Counted from the stretch's first letter, positions 15,555 to 28,629 are shown. The stretch: 64,000 bases of DNA from Brienomyrus brachyistius (GCF_023856365.1 NC_064542.1:23654127-23718126), one strand, 5' to 3'. Notes: a model not told the origin generated them from the letters alone. Numbers and translations: made by a program.

Positions 15555-18300
15555 GGGCCTTACATCTTTATAATGAAACCAACTTTTTTAAAATATCAAT
15601 ATCCTCCATAAGCAGGATTCTCAATATTAAATGGCTGAAATTTATTTTCCATCTCTTAACAGTTTATGTATATTCAGGAACCGGGAATGGTGCCATGACA
15701 ACTGCCTTTCCTCGCTGACAGTGAACCGGACGTCTTGTCACCCACTGAGATCCAATCGTCATGAGACCCGACATCAAAATGTACTGAGCACTTCTGAGCT
15801 CACATCTGCTTTTCTGCTTTTCAGCACCAAAGAAGGGAGAACAACCAGGCCAGAATAATTCGAGCCAAAAAACTGCAGACATTCACAATGATCAATGTAA
15901 CAATTTAGAAAGAAAACATCAATAATAATATTAATTCTGAACACAAATTCTCACAATGTGCCAAAAGGCCTGATGTGCCAGATAATGGAGATTCCCGACT
16001 GGCTGCCCTGAGAGGCACCTCTGGCAAACCTGTTTCCCAGTGAATCTGAGGCCTGTTTTCCACACGATTCTGTGCCGCTTGAAGATGCTGTGCAGACAGA
16101 GTTTCTGTTCGCTTATGGCTGGTAAACAGGCCACTGATTTTCAGTGCATTCAAGTGGATAAACTGAAGAACAAAATCATCTGTGCATGAGGAACATACTT
16201 CTTCCTGAGGTCAATCAGATATGTGTTCTTGTTGACAACAGTCCGAGGTTTCAAGGTTTACTGTCATTTACTCTGAGGAACAGTCACATTTTTGTGCCAC
16301 AGTTGGAGGGGAGGGGACAGATGCTTGGGGGGGGGGGCAGCAGGACAAACAACAGTGCAATAAAGGACAAAAGAGCAGCGCAAGCAAAAGACAAGTGGAA
16401 GGAATTTAAGAATACAGGAACAGCAGATAGATACTGATGTATTTTGACACTGGGAACTCAGCCTGCTGCACTTGCTGTGATGCTGCTTTTCCTCCATGTG
16501 CTTGTATGGCAAACAGATGCCTTTGTGCATTTTCTGCGTGTCTTGGCCGTGCACCGAATCCCCTGTGGTATGACTGCTGCTTCTTCCAAGGCCCAGGAAG
16601 TGAATCTTCACCATTTAAAATCATCAAAGGGATCTTTTTGCTGCCTCTTCCTGGACAAACCACTGCAGCCAATCACAGTCAAATTGCCATAAATATTTGT
16701 GCGTCTGGGCAGAAAATCTTTTAAAGTTTTTTTGCCTTTTCCCATTCAAAGTTTTTCTTTGCCTGTTCCCCTTTCTTAGTAAGTCAGCCAGCAAGAACCG
16801 GTTTATTAATATAATGATTCCGACAGACAAAGGGGCAGATCCAGTTACGAGCCAGTCACACTATGCCCTCCAAAATTTACAGACATTCTCACCCCCTTCC
16901 CTGTCTCCTTCTGCCTCTTGCCCACATGGAATGACCTTCCCCTCCCAGTCAGTACGTCTGAGTTCCTTACCACCTTATGCTGTTGATTTAAAGGCCTATC
17001 TCTGAATCCTCCACCTCCTACCCCATTACATTCAACCAAGGTTTTATGGACTCACTGCTGCCTCTGAATGTTCTATCTATTGCTAAGTTGAGGTGCTACA
17101 AATGAGCTCATTCTAGGATTTCCCCTCAAGGAATGTTTTTGACTGATCACGTATCAGATGAAGTCGGCATCTCCCTTCCCTCTTTCCGACTGGATAAATT
17201 ATGTGTCATATTTGGACACTGACACATGATTTGCAGGGTATCAGCTGTGCACCGGCATTGATCTGTGATCTATTTCTGTGACAGCTTTTTCAATTTTTTT
17301 CAATTAGTTTAATCCCAGTCAAAGTCAGTCATCTTACCTTTGTACTGTGCCCTGTGTCAGTGGGAGCGAATCCATTGCAGCGTTAGTAGTCATGCATATG
17401 TTATATTAAAGCAGAACATCTACTCAATAGTGAGACATAAGAAAGCATGCATATTTTAGTGGGATTAATAAAATAAGAGTCCTACATTTTAAAGAACATC
17501 CTATTGTTTGATTCATTTGCTACCTGTTAGGTGACATCATACATATGAGAAAAATATCTATGAAAAAATAAAACATGAGCGAACTCAATATCGAGAGAAC
17601 ATTGTTGGTAAATCTCATTGATAAGCTGGCTTACATAGATGTGCATACATGTTCCTATATCCTCTTTGCATGTTGTCCTTTGATAATTGACTAAATGGAA
17701 GCCGGTTGGATAGGCTGGGAACTGAAGCTCATCTCTGAGGTGTGAAGCAAACAGCACATGCTGGATAAGCGGCCTGCACACCACTACTCATGTGCACACA
17801 CAGGCTAGCCAGTGACGCCGTCCCCAGAGCCTGATGCGTGCCCAGTGTGAGGGCCTGTTTGCACACCATGCCGGTTGCCTAATGGCTGGCCTGTTTCGGT
17901 GCCAGCTCGGAGTGACTGCCCCATCCCTTACAGCACCACTCCACTGGGCCGCTTCCCCACTGCCGTTTGTGTTCAGCTGAGCGCCACACAGCGAAGCTGA
18001 GGGAGCCCTTTATAAGTCATTTTTCTGTCTTGACCGGAGATTGGACCCATGACTTGGGGGGAAAAAGAATCTCAGAGTGAAGAAGCAGGCTGAGATGCTC
18101 AGGAGAGACCACTGAAGCAGAAGAATGAATAATTACATTTAAATTTCAGGGAAATTACACTGTAATAATATTCTGAGAAGAAACATCACAAATATTCACT
18201 TAAGGAACAGGACACTATCAATCCCTTTGTGAGAGCAAAGATTACGGCCACATTGACTGTAGCTTTGAGCTATTTGTTGCTGAGCTGCAGACAAAGAATG
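15555..18300. other. intron sequence, nothing recognised
   Basis: There is a G9 run at 16328-16336. No coding or RNA features were recognised. Confidence 0.5.
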
Positions 18301-18329
18301 TTCTAGAATGATCAGTAACACTTTTGATG

Positions 18330-18560
18330 AATGCCATGTCTATAAAAGCCTATGAAGAGATTCATGACACATCATAATACATCCAGAAAGCATTATAACC
18401 ATGGCTATAAATATTTATAAAAAGGCATAACATTATAGCCATGTTTATTATGCATTATGAAGGTTTTATGACGCTGTTGTCTATAATGCACTATAGATAC
18501 CTTCGTAATGCAGTGCAAAGCATCCTTAATTTTTACACCAAACATTATAATGGAAATGGA
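18330..18560. repeat. possible AT-rich inverted-repeat element
   Basis: The words cattataa, attataatg, ttatgcattatgaa and ctataatgcactatag recur in both orientations over about 200 bp. This is the texture of a palindromic non-autonomous element. I could not define its ends. Confidence 0.35.
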
Positions 18561-18861
18561 ACTATAATGCATTGAAATTACCTTTAGCTACTTTCCTTAC
18601 TATTATCATTAATATTATATTTTCTATACATATCATGGTGGGTGTATCTGTACTGAACAGGTATTGAACCTATTTTCTTGTTATTATTCCCTGAACAATA
18701 CAGTATAAGAACTATTTACACAGCATTTACATTGCAAATATAGGACAACGAGGTGTTTGAGATGTCCCTGGGTCAACAAGGGAGGGGCTTGTGTTTCACT
18801 TCTTTAACCAATCACAGTATGCATTGTATGACCACCACACTTGTCTGATTGTTCTTCCAGC

Positions 18862-18935
18862 CATGGAGCTGTCAGGCCAGGGACAGTGTGAGGCTCAGGG
18901 TCCGTGATCACCAGGTTGCTGGTTCAAACCCTGTC
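18862..18935 (+). mobile_element. tRNA-derived SINE fragment (family 2)
   Basis: A perfect box B, ggttcaaaccc, lies at 18921-18931 after the lead-in ccaggttgct. This is the same lead-in and box seen on the minus strand at 38326-38340. Sequence beyond about 18940 is not SINE-like. Confidence 0.6.
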
Positions 18936-19309
18936 GTTATTATTAATCTTACTATTATCATCATGAAACAAAGACACGCCCCCACATTGCTCCGGACAGC
19001 CTTTGTAGGTAAGCTGCAGTTTGGCTGTTCCCATTGTCTGTGTTCGTCTATGAAATGTCCCTTAACAAAAGGCAAACACAATAAAATGTGCACTTTAAAA
19101 ATCTGTGAACCTTGCCGCTTAACAGACAACCTTGGATTTCACTGATGTGGTGATGTCATACAATGAAGCCTGTGATTGGCTGAAGAAGCTAAATGCAAGC
19201 CCCCTGTTGACCCAGGGACACATCGAACTCAGCAAAATCAGGGCTTGCGATGTGCGTAAGTTCTATGCAAATACTACACCATTCTATATAAGGGACACAA
19301 GCATCTGTG

Positions 19310-19372
19310 GATTTTACTATCGATGGGGGGCCCGGAACCAATCCCCCGCTGATACCGAGGGCCGACTGTACC
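19310..19372 (+). repeat. short dispersed-repeat fragment
   Basis: The words ggggggcccggaacc, then aatcccccgctgatacc and gagggccgactgta resemble a dispersed vertebrate repeat that I recall but cannot name. Family and ends are uncertain. Confidence 0.4.
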
Positions 19373-19559
19373 TCATTTTATTACTGGAGAATCAAACCAT
19401 GGTGGTTTCACTGGGATTAGTTGCTCTTCACTTTATCAATTTATTGCTCTTACAGGAAAAAAATGAATGTAACTGTTACAGTATAGCAATAATAGCAGTT
19501 ATTACTATGATAATTACAATATTTTTAGCGTGAATGTAATGGTGTCGCAACAGTACAGA

Positions 19560-22500
19560 GGTTCAGCGAGTCATGACTCAGGATTGAGAGATGAGCATCC
19601 CGGGCTAAGAATATGCTAATCGATACTGAAATGCCATTTACTTTGATACGAACATTTTCAATTTCAGAATTGATTCTAACGTTCCTCTTGCACAGCCCTA
19701 ACCCACGCCCGGCACATTTTATCATCAAGGTCGGGCCGGCACTGAATATCGAAATCGGTATTGGTATCACGATACCAATCCTAGTACTGATGGGTGTGAT
19801 GAAAAAGAATGTGGCCGGTATCACACACCCCTATCCTGGACGGAATTTGGGCTGTAACAGAGAGCTAGAGCGCAAAGCAGAGCAGAGCTCTCTCCACGTT
19901 ATCTTCCTGCAAATCTCTACTTTGGTGCATTCGCCAGGATGATGCTGCGGGCCTGGTTTTATTCTAAACAATATTAGATTGTACTCAGTCAGTTCCAGTG
20001 AAGTATCTGCCCCAAAATCTAAATGTGTTTTTCCTCACATTCTTTTGTGCAACTGATCTGAAAGAGTATCTCTGAAAAGGAGCTTCCTCCCCATTGGTCG
20101 AACGCCATGCACGAGATAGAACTCTTTACAGACAACGGCGCAAATCGCAGCGACGGCTTTAATGAGAGATGACTAGGCGCGACCCCGCACGTTGAGCTGA
20201 ACTCCAGAGTGGCCCGTATAGTGAGGCGACAGAAACAGTCAATAGTTTGCCTTTCTGCCTCAGTGCTCGCATCGTCTGAGATTATCAGTCTTCTACCCCG
20301 GAAGGGCAAGCCGCGGGTACGCAGGCGGCAGGAAATGAGTAAATAATACTTTAAGCATAAGGGGAAAAGAATCCCAGAGTTTGTTACATTTTAGCCGCTT
20401 TCCCCTGATAAATGCAGTTTTGATTTTTGTCTCTGCCTTGTTTTGCTGCCAGAAGGCAGCACAACTGCATCCATATGGATCTGGAGCCAGGGGACAAAGC
20501 TGTATAAGGACAGGAGGTGGACATGTAGCTAGAGAAGCTGGTGAGGTCAGTCAAGCAGGCGTCTGGGGCTGTGAACACCGACTAAAATGATACATTTTTT
20601 TCTGCAAGTAAACCATTAGTAAAAGATGATAATGGATGAGTGAAGAAGTTCTTATGGTGCACTTTTCTAACTGTGTTTTTCAGACTCCTTTTATACTGAG
20701 ATCCATAAATAACAACGCAGGAAAGATCAGATAAGCTTTCAGATACGTGCTAGCGCACATTTAAATTGTGCTCTTTGTGTTTGTAATGTAAGTATTGTGA
20801 GCAAACAGGAATAAATGAAAACAGGAAGCAAGGGAGGTTATGAAGCAGAACAAAATGCTCAAAATCCAGCTGAAGGAAAGACATTTTGACAATCACTACA
20901 GAGATGAAAATTACAGCACTGGCTCTCGCTGCTCCCTCCAAGAATGAGCACTTAGGAGCTTAAATTGCCTCAGCCGAGGACTGCAGATGCGATCCAACAA
21001 CCCGCCCGATGCAGGCCTCTCACGCCCCCACCAACAGCATGCTCTCAAATAATAATGGAAGACAAATGGAGAAGGGAGTAATAGACCAGCATCGTTCAGA
21101 GAGACGGCGTGTCCCTGTAGATCAGGAGGTGTCACTGCTCCAAGTAGCATTGCTGCCGTGGTTAAACAAACTCTTTGTTTTCATTATCAATAAATGACTG
21201 CAGCACGTTCATTAGTATTTGAGGGGATTTTAAGACTCACTGTGTGTTGACAAGTCAAGGTCAAATGCTGACTGTGCCGTAGAACTGCAGTCATGTGACG
21301 CAAATAGAAATCCCTAACCTTCTGCAAGCTTCGGTGACCACCGCGGTCATAGGTCCAAGGTGGGTAAAGATTCCAGCTCGAAGTGCACTTACTTAACATA
21401 GAATCAGATGTCACCTCTGCCCTTTGCCGCGGACGGGAGGAGGACTTGGTTTTTTCCTGGCTGTGGGGAGGAAGTGTCTTATGTAGCCCAGGTGTTGATC
21501 AGAACAGCTGCCTGGCTACCCATGGAGAAGCCGTCTAATGAGGATGAGCTTACGGGACCCACGGTGCCGCTGCTGGTTAGGCACACAGAGACGGCCGAGA
21601 AACAACACTGCAAGTTAGCAGGCAGATGCTTTTGCTGCCTTGGATCCAGATGCAATTAATGAAGCCCTTTTCCCGGCTGCAGAGTCCCCTGGCACTCTGT
21701 GCAGCACCTTTCCACTGCGCGATGGGGAATTTGTTTTTCTGAAAAACACACATCCGTGTCTGTGGGGGAACCCAGAGCATAAACATTTACCTTGGGCACT
21801 GCAGTTACAGACAAAATGGCAAATTCGCTGTTTTCCAGCAGGTCACGGAGGTCTAGGAAGCACTCCGGCTTGTAGACGGGTGGCCCCTATTTTCAGTGAC
21901 CCCACCTCTGTTCCTCTCCGCAGAAGCGGAGCAGGATGGATTCCATGGATTTTCAAACAAATAACCGACTTTATGGGTCTGAAGAAACAACCTGTCTTCT
22001 GCCTGCATCTTCTGCCGAGGCTCTGATACAGTGCCACAGGTACGTGGATCATTAACATTTGAAAGAAAATAAAAAGTTAAAATGTTTTCCTTATTTAGTT
22101 TTGCGAGGCATCGCTCTTTCAGGACCAGACACACAGACTTGACGCCACACAGTGGTCCAAGATGGATGGGATTTTATGTACTGAAACAGGTCATGAATTA
22201 GACGCTTTAAACCTCATCACTTATCAGTGACAAGGTACGTGTTGCTGCAAACCTACTGTGCATAACAAGGACTGCAAAAATAACAAAGTGAACAACAAGT
22301 TCTCGCTTTAAGGAAGCAGTTTTCCCTCCAATCTCATTCTAATACAAGTTTCCACTCCAGAGTTTTACAATGAAACTTTCAAAATGTTGAATCAGTAAAA
22401 TGCCTTCATACCTCCAAATTAAAAGTCTCCCCACTCAGACTAAAGATGTACATTGTTTTCACAGTTCAGCAGATTTACAATGACACGTTTATTTGGGATT

Positions 22501-22790
22501 TAATTGTGCTCCCAGCCGACCATTGCATATGCAAATCTCTGACGCTGTGCAAATATAAAAAATCTGAGCATCATTAACGAATGGCCATATTTCTTTCGAC
22601 CCGATGATCCAGATGGCAAGAACTCTGCAGATCAACAGTCACCAGATCAGCTCTGCATGACATCGTTTAATCCGGCCTGGAGCCCTGAAAGCTGCACAGC
22701 CCTTTATACTGAAGCTGGGCTCTGCCTCTGCTCTTCATGACCCTGCCTATTTGTTCTGCACAAAGCCTGCATTTTTTCAAATCTTCAGAG
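19560..22790. other. intron sequence, nothing firmly recognised
   Basis: Inverted words such as ggtattggtatc and gataccaatcc near 19755-19785 hint at an old DNA transposon end. The rest looks unique. Confidence 0.45.
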
Positions 22791-22791
22791 T

Positions 22792-23607
22792 AATATATAT
22801 ATATATATTTTTTTTTCCGGCCACAAACCTGATCTTTCAAATCAAATGGATGCAGCGTATATTTCACGATGTGTGATTCGTGAGATACTTCATCCAGGGA
22901 TCATCAACCTGTCTGTTCGCGAACAAACATACCCCCGATGTCGGCACAGACGGCACAGTCTATGTCCGGGGAAAAAACACTAAGTAGGCTTTGTTTTTAA
23001 ATACCATGTCGGTGGGAAAAATTGCATTCTGATGAAAATGTCTGTCAAAATTCACCGTGGTGTGACCCCTGGTTTTATCCACATAAATGAAAAAAAAGAC
23101 AGAAATATATCTGTGACGCTGCAGGTCAAAGAAATTTTAGCGAAACTAAATAAATAAATTCAATGGCAGGGACAAAATACGGAACAGCTGTATCTTCAGA
23201 GCACTTTCTGTGATGAAGCAAGTCAGACAGACAATGTCTCTGGGCAGATTGTGAGGCAACGTGACCAAGACTGTCAGCACAGATGCGTAGGAGCAGGACA
23301 CTTCAGAAGGTCAGAGCGGCTGAAAAACTTAAGATGCAAATATAAGTCAAGGCCAGCTAATGACTAATAGTGACATATCATGGATAACACTGAGAGCAAC
23401 AGTTTACGTCATTTGAACGCATTTCATTATTCAGTTCCTTTTGCTGGCACATTATTAGTTTTTTATTGTTTCAACGTGTTGCTTTTTTATAGATCTTAAA
23501 ATAATTTAATTGAAACAGAGGGATATTGAACTGCAGAGCCATCAGGAAGCTTATATAAACCGTACAATCAACACGCTGTGTCTTGCCTGCATGCAAATAT
23601 GGATGTG

Positions 23608-23608
<1 letters not shown>
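22792..23608. other. intron sequence with a short AT tract
   Basis: There is a brief (AT)n and T run at 22793-22817. Nothing else was recognised. Confidence 0.5.
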
Positions 23609-23640
<32 letters not shown>

Positions 23641-23663
23641 TCACACACACACACACACACACA

Positions 23664-23704
<41 letters not shown>

Positions 23705-23719
23705 ACACACACACACACA

Positions 23720-23782
<63 letters not shown>
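23609..23782 (+). repeat. (CT)n(CA)n microsatellite, about 170 bp
   Basis: A short CT tract is followed by about 160 bp of CA repeat, interrupted at intervals by a single CT step (actcac). The interruptions break it into runs of 16 to 30 bp. His-Thr and Cys-Val open frames across it are repeat artefacts. Confidence 0.95.
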
Positions 23783-23785
<3 letters not shown>

Positions 23786-24315
23786 GTGATGTGTTCATTA
23801 AAGATCACAGAGGAGCCTTCTGAGAACCTATTCCCCTGCAAACCCATACCACACTTAAAAGCAAATGAAGGGAATGCATCATCGGGGGAACGTACGGTGC
23901 ATGTGGCCATTTTAAACAGCAGCGCCTGAAAAATGAGGAACTTGATTTAGTTTGTATCTGGCATTATCAGGTGCAGTAACAAAGAGCTGACTGACAGGGG
24001 GTAACGTGGGGGGGTGCTGAGTAGGAATGGTGGGGGGGGGGGGCAGCGGAGTTCAGCTGTCACTGACTTTGTTTGGGCTTCCTGTGCAGGTGTGGGACAG
24101 AAGTACCAGCCCATTCAGCCCGACACAGGCTCCCATGGACTCGTTCATAATGGCCGCTTTTCACCCGGGCGGGCGCGAGTGGGTTGGTGGGGGGGGGGGA
24201 GTGAAAAAGGTGTCGTGTCAGAGCGGGAAAGAGAGAGGCGCAGCAGAAATGAGCGTAAGCTGGCGGGAGCGCAGCGCATATTAATGACACAGGAAGCCGG
24301 CGGCGGCTAGGATTA

Positions 24316-24575
24316 GCCACGGCTAAGGCGAGATTTACATTCTCATTGTTGACCGATCGGATCGACCTCGTAAAAAAGCCGGGGATACAAAATGCAGCCG
24401 TAAGGTGAACAACATGATCTTTAAAGACCAGGAAAGGCACTCCAGTAACAGTATATGGTCAATAAATGGATAACCTCTTACAATGTACCATTATATATGC
24501 ATTGGGGCTCAGTGGGTGTCACTGTTGCCTAATCACCCCTGGTCATAGTTTCTTCCAGTTCCAGTCCAAAACCAT
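24316..24575 (+). repeat. dispersed segment B, copy 1 (260 bp)
   Basis: It is nearly identical to 28041-28293: both contain gaccgatcggatcgacc, caaaatg or caaaatgtagccgtaagg, ggaaaggcactccagtaac and gcattggggctcagtggg. Differences are a few substitutions and a short indel near the right end. The last part (cagtgggtgtcactgttgcc, then ccagtccaaa) vaguely resembles pieces of the family-1 SINE. Confidence 0.9.
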
Positions 24576-24642
24576 GCAGTTAGGACTAAGCAAGGCCTAT
24601 ATATTGCTTGTAAAATGTGTGTGTTTGTGTGTGTGTGTGAGC

Positions 24643-24899
24643 GGGTATACCTATCCTTATGGGGACACAATGTCCCCATAACGTGATAAATATCCAGGAA
24701 ACCGGTCCCCATAAGGGAAAACTCTATTTTATAAAAATCAGTGACTGCTATGAAAAAACTAAAAATAAAAACTCTTGTATTTTGCTTGGTTACTTATGGT
24801 TATGGTTAGGGCAGGGTGGGGGGTTAAGGTTGCCATAGTTAGCGTTAGCATTTTTCCCATAGAAGTGAATTAGTGGTCCCCATAAGGATAGGTATACCC
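24643..24899 (-). mobile_element. MITE-like element with perfect 24-bp terminal inverted repeats, copy 2
   Basis: The first 24 bases (24643-24666, starting gggtatacctatcc) are the exact reverse complement of the last 24 (24876-24899, ending ggtataccc). The element is 257 bp and has no reading frame for a transposase. On the minus strand the interior reads gctaacgctaac, then ctaaccataaccataag, as in copy 1 at 10626-10896. It is bordered on both sides by GT/CA microsatellite, like copy 1. Confidence 0.9.
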
Positions 24900-24901
24900 T
24901 A

Positions 24902-24972
24902 CATGTGCGTGTGTGTGTGTCTGTGTGTGTGTGTGTGTGTGCGTGTATGTGTGTGTGTGTGTATGTGTGTGT
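24902..24972 (+). repeat. (GT)n microsatellite beside the MITE-like element
   Basis: An imperfect GT tract begins two bases beyond the right terminus. A shorter GT tract (about 24616-24640) precedes the left terminus. Confidence 0.9.
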
Positions 24973-24984
24973 CTGCTCTGTTGA

Positions 24985-25075
24985 TGTTCTGGCATCCAGT
25001 ACAGCGACATCCCCTCTGCCGTCTGGGATAGGCTCCAGGCCTTCACCGCCCCCCCCGGAATCCTGTCCAGTATAA
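24985..25075 (+). mobile_element. SINE 3'-end fragment
   Basis: The stretch ctgggataggctccaggcc followed by accgcccc, then ccagtataaac, is a diverged family-1 type 3' end. The head and body are absent. Confidence 0.6.
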
Positions 25076-25189
25076 ACAATTATGGGGGGAATACACTTAT
25101 AAATGAAATAATAAAAATGCTTAACTGTATGGTAATCTTGAGGTCTTAATAAAAACGAAGGTCATCAGGACCTTCAGAACCGCGCCAAT

Positions 25190-25660
25190 TGCTCTTGGAA
25201 CGCAGTCCTTCACGATGTGAACTGTTTGTGGGAGGACACTGAGCATTCTTCATACAGAAAAAGGTATTTTAGCGATGCGGGAGGCAAAATTTTACTAGAA
25301 ATTCTTATAATGTTTCAGTGAGGTCTGGATCTGATGATTGGGGAAACCATTCAAGGTGTTTGACTGTTCATGAAAGTGCTCTTCAATTTGTTTAACAGTA
25401 TGCATGGGAAAACAGTGTTTACACAATTGTGTGAACTTGGTCTTGTAAAATTTCGTCTGGATGTAAAAAAGGGTGAACAGTGACTCATCAGACCATATTA
25501 CATTTTCTCATTGCTCAGAGATGCAGGTTTTGGGCTCTTTCTTCCAGATTATATCTCTCTGTGCATTGGCCTTGGATAGTGCTTTTAAAATGGTAGCACC
25601 GCTATTAATTCCTGCTTTGCAAAGCTCACAAAGCACACTTTTTGTTGAGTTCTGATTCAG
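25190..25660 (-). pseudogene. Tc1/mariner-like transposase fragment (DDE domain region)
   Basis: Read on the minus strand, 25467-25505 gives a W-S-D-E-S-L-F string like the second-aspartate region of Tc1-type transposases (family feature S-D-E-S). Upstream and downstream frames are broken by stops and shifts. The region also reads like relics of a fish Tc1 element in general wording. No terminal repeats were found. Confidence 0.6.
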
Positions 25661-25899
25661 TTCAGTTCAGTGATTTTTGATGCCATACTTTTGTTGTGTA
25701 TAGCAACTATCCTGTTAAGTGTCCAACTAGTATTTTTGAGATGGTTCCCCTTGACACATTAAATAAGTTAGCAGTTGCTGTGAGAGATGCACCTACAATT
25801 CCGGTGCAGACTATCTGGACCCTCTATGGTGATGTGAAAAAGAAAGTAGACACAGTACTTTTCAATTCGATGATTCTATACATTAGGTACATCTAACCT
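25661..25899. other. intron or transposon-derived sequence, unassigned
   Basis: It lies between two Tc1-like remnants and could belong to either. I found no diagnostic motif. Confidence 0.4.
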
Positions 25900-27150
25900 C
25901 AAAGGATAAGAAACATGTAACAGACTCCAGTATGCAGTTTTATATATAATAAAAAAAAGCCAACAAACAGAAGCCATATGTGGAAAAAGTAAGTTGGCTG
26001 AACTTGAGAAACCATTCATTAATTCAGCTTATTTCTACTATATTTGAACTCCAATTTGGATTTGAATTTAGTAGAAATAACATGAATTAACCATTTTCTG
26101 TATGAGTTATCAATCTCACACTCCAATTTTAGTCCACTCTTCTGTCAACATTCTTCAACATTGCGTCAATTCGCTGAAGTTCAAGGGCACGAGTCTGAAG
26201 CATCTCTTTGGGGTTAGGGGTAGGGTTGACACATGAGCTTTAGGTGAGGCCTGCACTCTTATTCTGCCATTCAGTTGTAGATATGCTGATGCACTTTTCA
26301 ATGGTCCTGCAGCATAACCCAGTTCTGACCAAGCTTTAGCCATCATACAAATGGCCTCATATGGCTCTTGGATTCATAGTTCATAGGTGACTCTATTACT
26401 GCAAGGTGCTCAGGTACCCTGGCTGTAAAACAAGATTAAATCATCACCCTTCCATCTCCATGCATGACGACTGTCCACAGGACATTGTCCTAGAAATCTA
26501 GTGGTTTGTTCAGATGCAGCTGTGCTGCTACGTTCTGTTAGGAGAGAGGGGGGTTTCCCCTGGGTTTCCCTCCAAGAAAGCTGTGCTTTCTTTTTTTGAT
26601 CGTATAGTCATGAACTTTAACATTTAATGTGTTAACAAAGGCCTGTAGATCCCTCGATGTAGCTCTTGGGTTTTGCGATTTCTCTAAGCATTATGCAGTC
26701 TGGCCTAGGGCTGAACTCACACCCACTCCTGGGAAGACGGCAATGATCATGAATGTTCACTTTTTGTAAATAACCCTTCTCACTGTGGAATAATGGATTT
26801 TAAATTGTTTGGAAAAGGCCTTATAACCCCTCTCAGATTGATGAGCAGCAGCAATTGCTTCTCTGATATCATTGCTGATAGCTTTTCTCCTAAACATGGT
26901 TTTAACACAAATTTGAATGCTTCAGACCAAGAAACTACCAATACTTCTGCTTTTATAGAGCTGGTCATATTTTCCCGATGATCATATAATAGCGTGCATT
27001 TGATTAGCAATAACTGCCTGCTAATTAATGGCTTAAATCCTTAGTAAGAAGGAAGGAAGAACTTATATGAATTCTGTATTTTTCCTTAATTTTTGTAGAA
27101 TAAATAATGGCATAGTGAAATCTGTTGTATGTTGTCTGGGTCAGAGAGGT
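25900..27150 (-). mobile_element. degenerate Tc1-like transposon
   Basis: The reverse strand carries a decayed transposase starting at an ATG at 26897. It has an N-terminal helix-turn-helix region with G-Y-K-A-F-S-K-Q-F and S-T-V-R-R-V-I-Y. A linker L-P-R-S-G...F-S-P-R-P-D follows, then L-N-V-K-V-H-D in another frame, and a C-terminal stretch with L-T-E-E-W-T-K-I-G. These order as in Tc1-family transposases. A stop after Y-K-K and several frameshifts make it non-functional. The ends are approximate because I could not locate terminal inverted repeats. Confidence 0.75.
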
Positions 27151-27877
27151 GAGGACCATGTAATTAATCGTGCCCCAAAATGTGAACCATGTAACTGATA
27201 GATGTATTTTCTACATCACCGTAGTTGCCTCATGTTGTTTTTTAACCTCACATTTCAAAGTGACAATCGTCAGTCCCCTTTTACAGATGGCCCATACTGA
27301 TAATTGGAATTCCACCTAAGACAACTCACTTTTGTAGCCGCAATTGTGATTTACATCAAAGTCCCTTTTCATGTGGTTTTCCACTATCATGTCTACCTCC
27401 CCCATATGCATAACCCCTTACAAAACGCCTTACAATCTGAGGCCCTTGGGCTACATACTGCCTACAAGGACAGTGAGTCTTCTTCGTTCTGGCGCTAACC
27501 GGTCTGAGCGTGCCTGGCTTCTCCGCCCTCACTTATCGTGCTCTCGCTGCTGCTTAGTTAGATCTCCTGTCAGCCCACTTTGTTGATGCCGGCTTCCTAC
27601 CGCTCTCACCTGTTTAAAAGCACTGACCCTGAACCTCAATATCCAGGCACAGAATAAAAGAAAGGTCACCCTCATGAAAAAGACATCTGTGGCTCTAGCG
27701 TAGAGTAGCAAAGGCAGCACCCTATACCATAGAGTCTCAGTGGAAGCTTTTATCTGAGGTAACACAGTTTACAGCTGATATATTTTACGGACAAGGCCTC
27801 TACTCTTTGTTATGCTATGTTAGTCATACATAGTATCTACGGTATCAATCAAAAGTCTGGACATGCCTACTGAAAAT

Positions 27878-28035
27878 CATTAGATTTTTATAACGACCCA
27901 AATCACACCTAGGTTATATGCTTAATTAGTATTATCTTATGAATAAGGAAAGAGATGGAGCGCTGTGGCAGATGACCGGGCCCCCACAGCCCCCACAGCC
28001 CCCACCTAAACCCTACAGAGCTGCTTTGGGATGAG
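27878..28035 (+). repeat. Tc1 segment A, first copy of a direct repeat
   Basis: It runs from cattagatttttataac to gctttgggatgag and is repeated at 28291-28449 with moderate divergence. Both contain ggaaagagatggag and ccctacagagctgc. Confidence 0.85.
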
Positions 28036-28040
28036 TATCA

Positions 28041-28293
28041 GCTACGGCTAAGGCGAGATTTACATTCTCATTGTTGACCGATCGGATCGACCTTGTAAAA
28101 AAGTGGGGGATACAAAATGTAGCCGTAAGGTGAACAACATGATCTTTAAAGACCAGGAAAGGCACTCCAGTAACAGTATATGGTCAATAAATGGATAACC
28201 TGTTACAATGTACCATTATATATGCATTGGGGCTCAGTGGGTGTCACTGTTGCTTAATCACCCCTGGTTCTTTCAGTTCCAGTCCAAAGCCAT
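28041..28293 (+). repeat. dispersed segment B, copy 2
   Basis: It is near-identical to 24316-24575, 3.7 kb away in the same orientation. It sits between two direct copies of a Tc1 segment. Confidence 0.9.
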
Positions 28294-28449
28294 TAGATTT
28301 TTATAACAACCCTTAGCACACCTCGAGGTTATGCTGCTAGTTCGTATACTGTAATGTGGCGAACAAGGAAAGAGATGGAGTGCCATGACAGACGATCTGG
28401 CCCACAAAATCCCCCCCACCTGAACCCTACAGAGCTGCTTTGGGATGAG
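28291..28449 (+). repeat. Tc1 segment A, second copy
   Basis: This is a direct repeat of 27878-28035. It continues without a break into the transposase 3' coding remnant. Confidence 0.85.
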
Positions 28450-28629
28450 ATGGATCTAAGTGCAAGAGCAAGGTAGCCAACTTGTGCCCAGAACTTGTGG
28501 AAACTCCTTTAGGACTGATGGAGGAGCATTCCAGGTGGCCACGTCTGGAAGATGGTTGAAAGGACACAGAGAGTCTGCAATGCTGTCATCAAAGCAAAAG
28601 GGGGCTATTGTGAAGAATTTGAAATTTGA
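28423..28629 (+). pseudogene. Tc1-like transposase C-terminal remnant
   Basis: The 69-codon span begins N-P-T-E-L-L-W-D-E-M and continues through W-R-S-I-P-G-G to A-K-G-G-Y, ending at a natural stop. N-P-x-E-x-L-W is the third catalytic-residue region of Tc1-family DDE transposases. It contains three premature stops (TAG after R-A-R, TAG, TGA), so it is dead. Confidence 0.85.

Noticed and set aside
23581..23929. His-Thr repeat protein
   Set aside because: It is the translation of a CA dinucleotide microsatellite.
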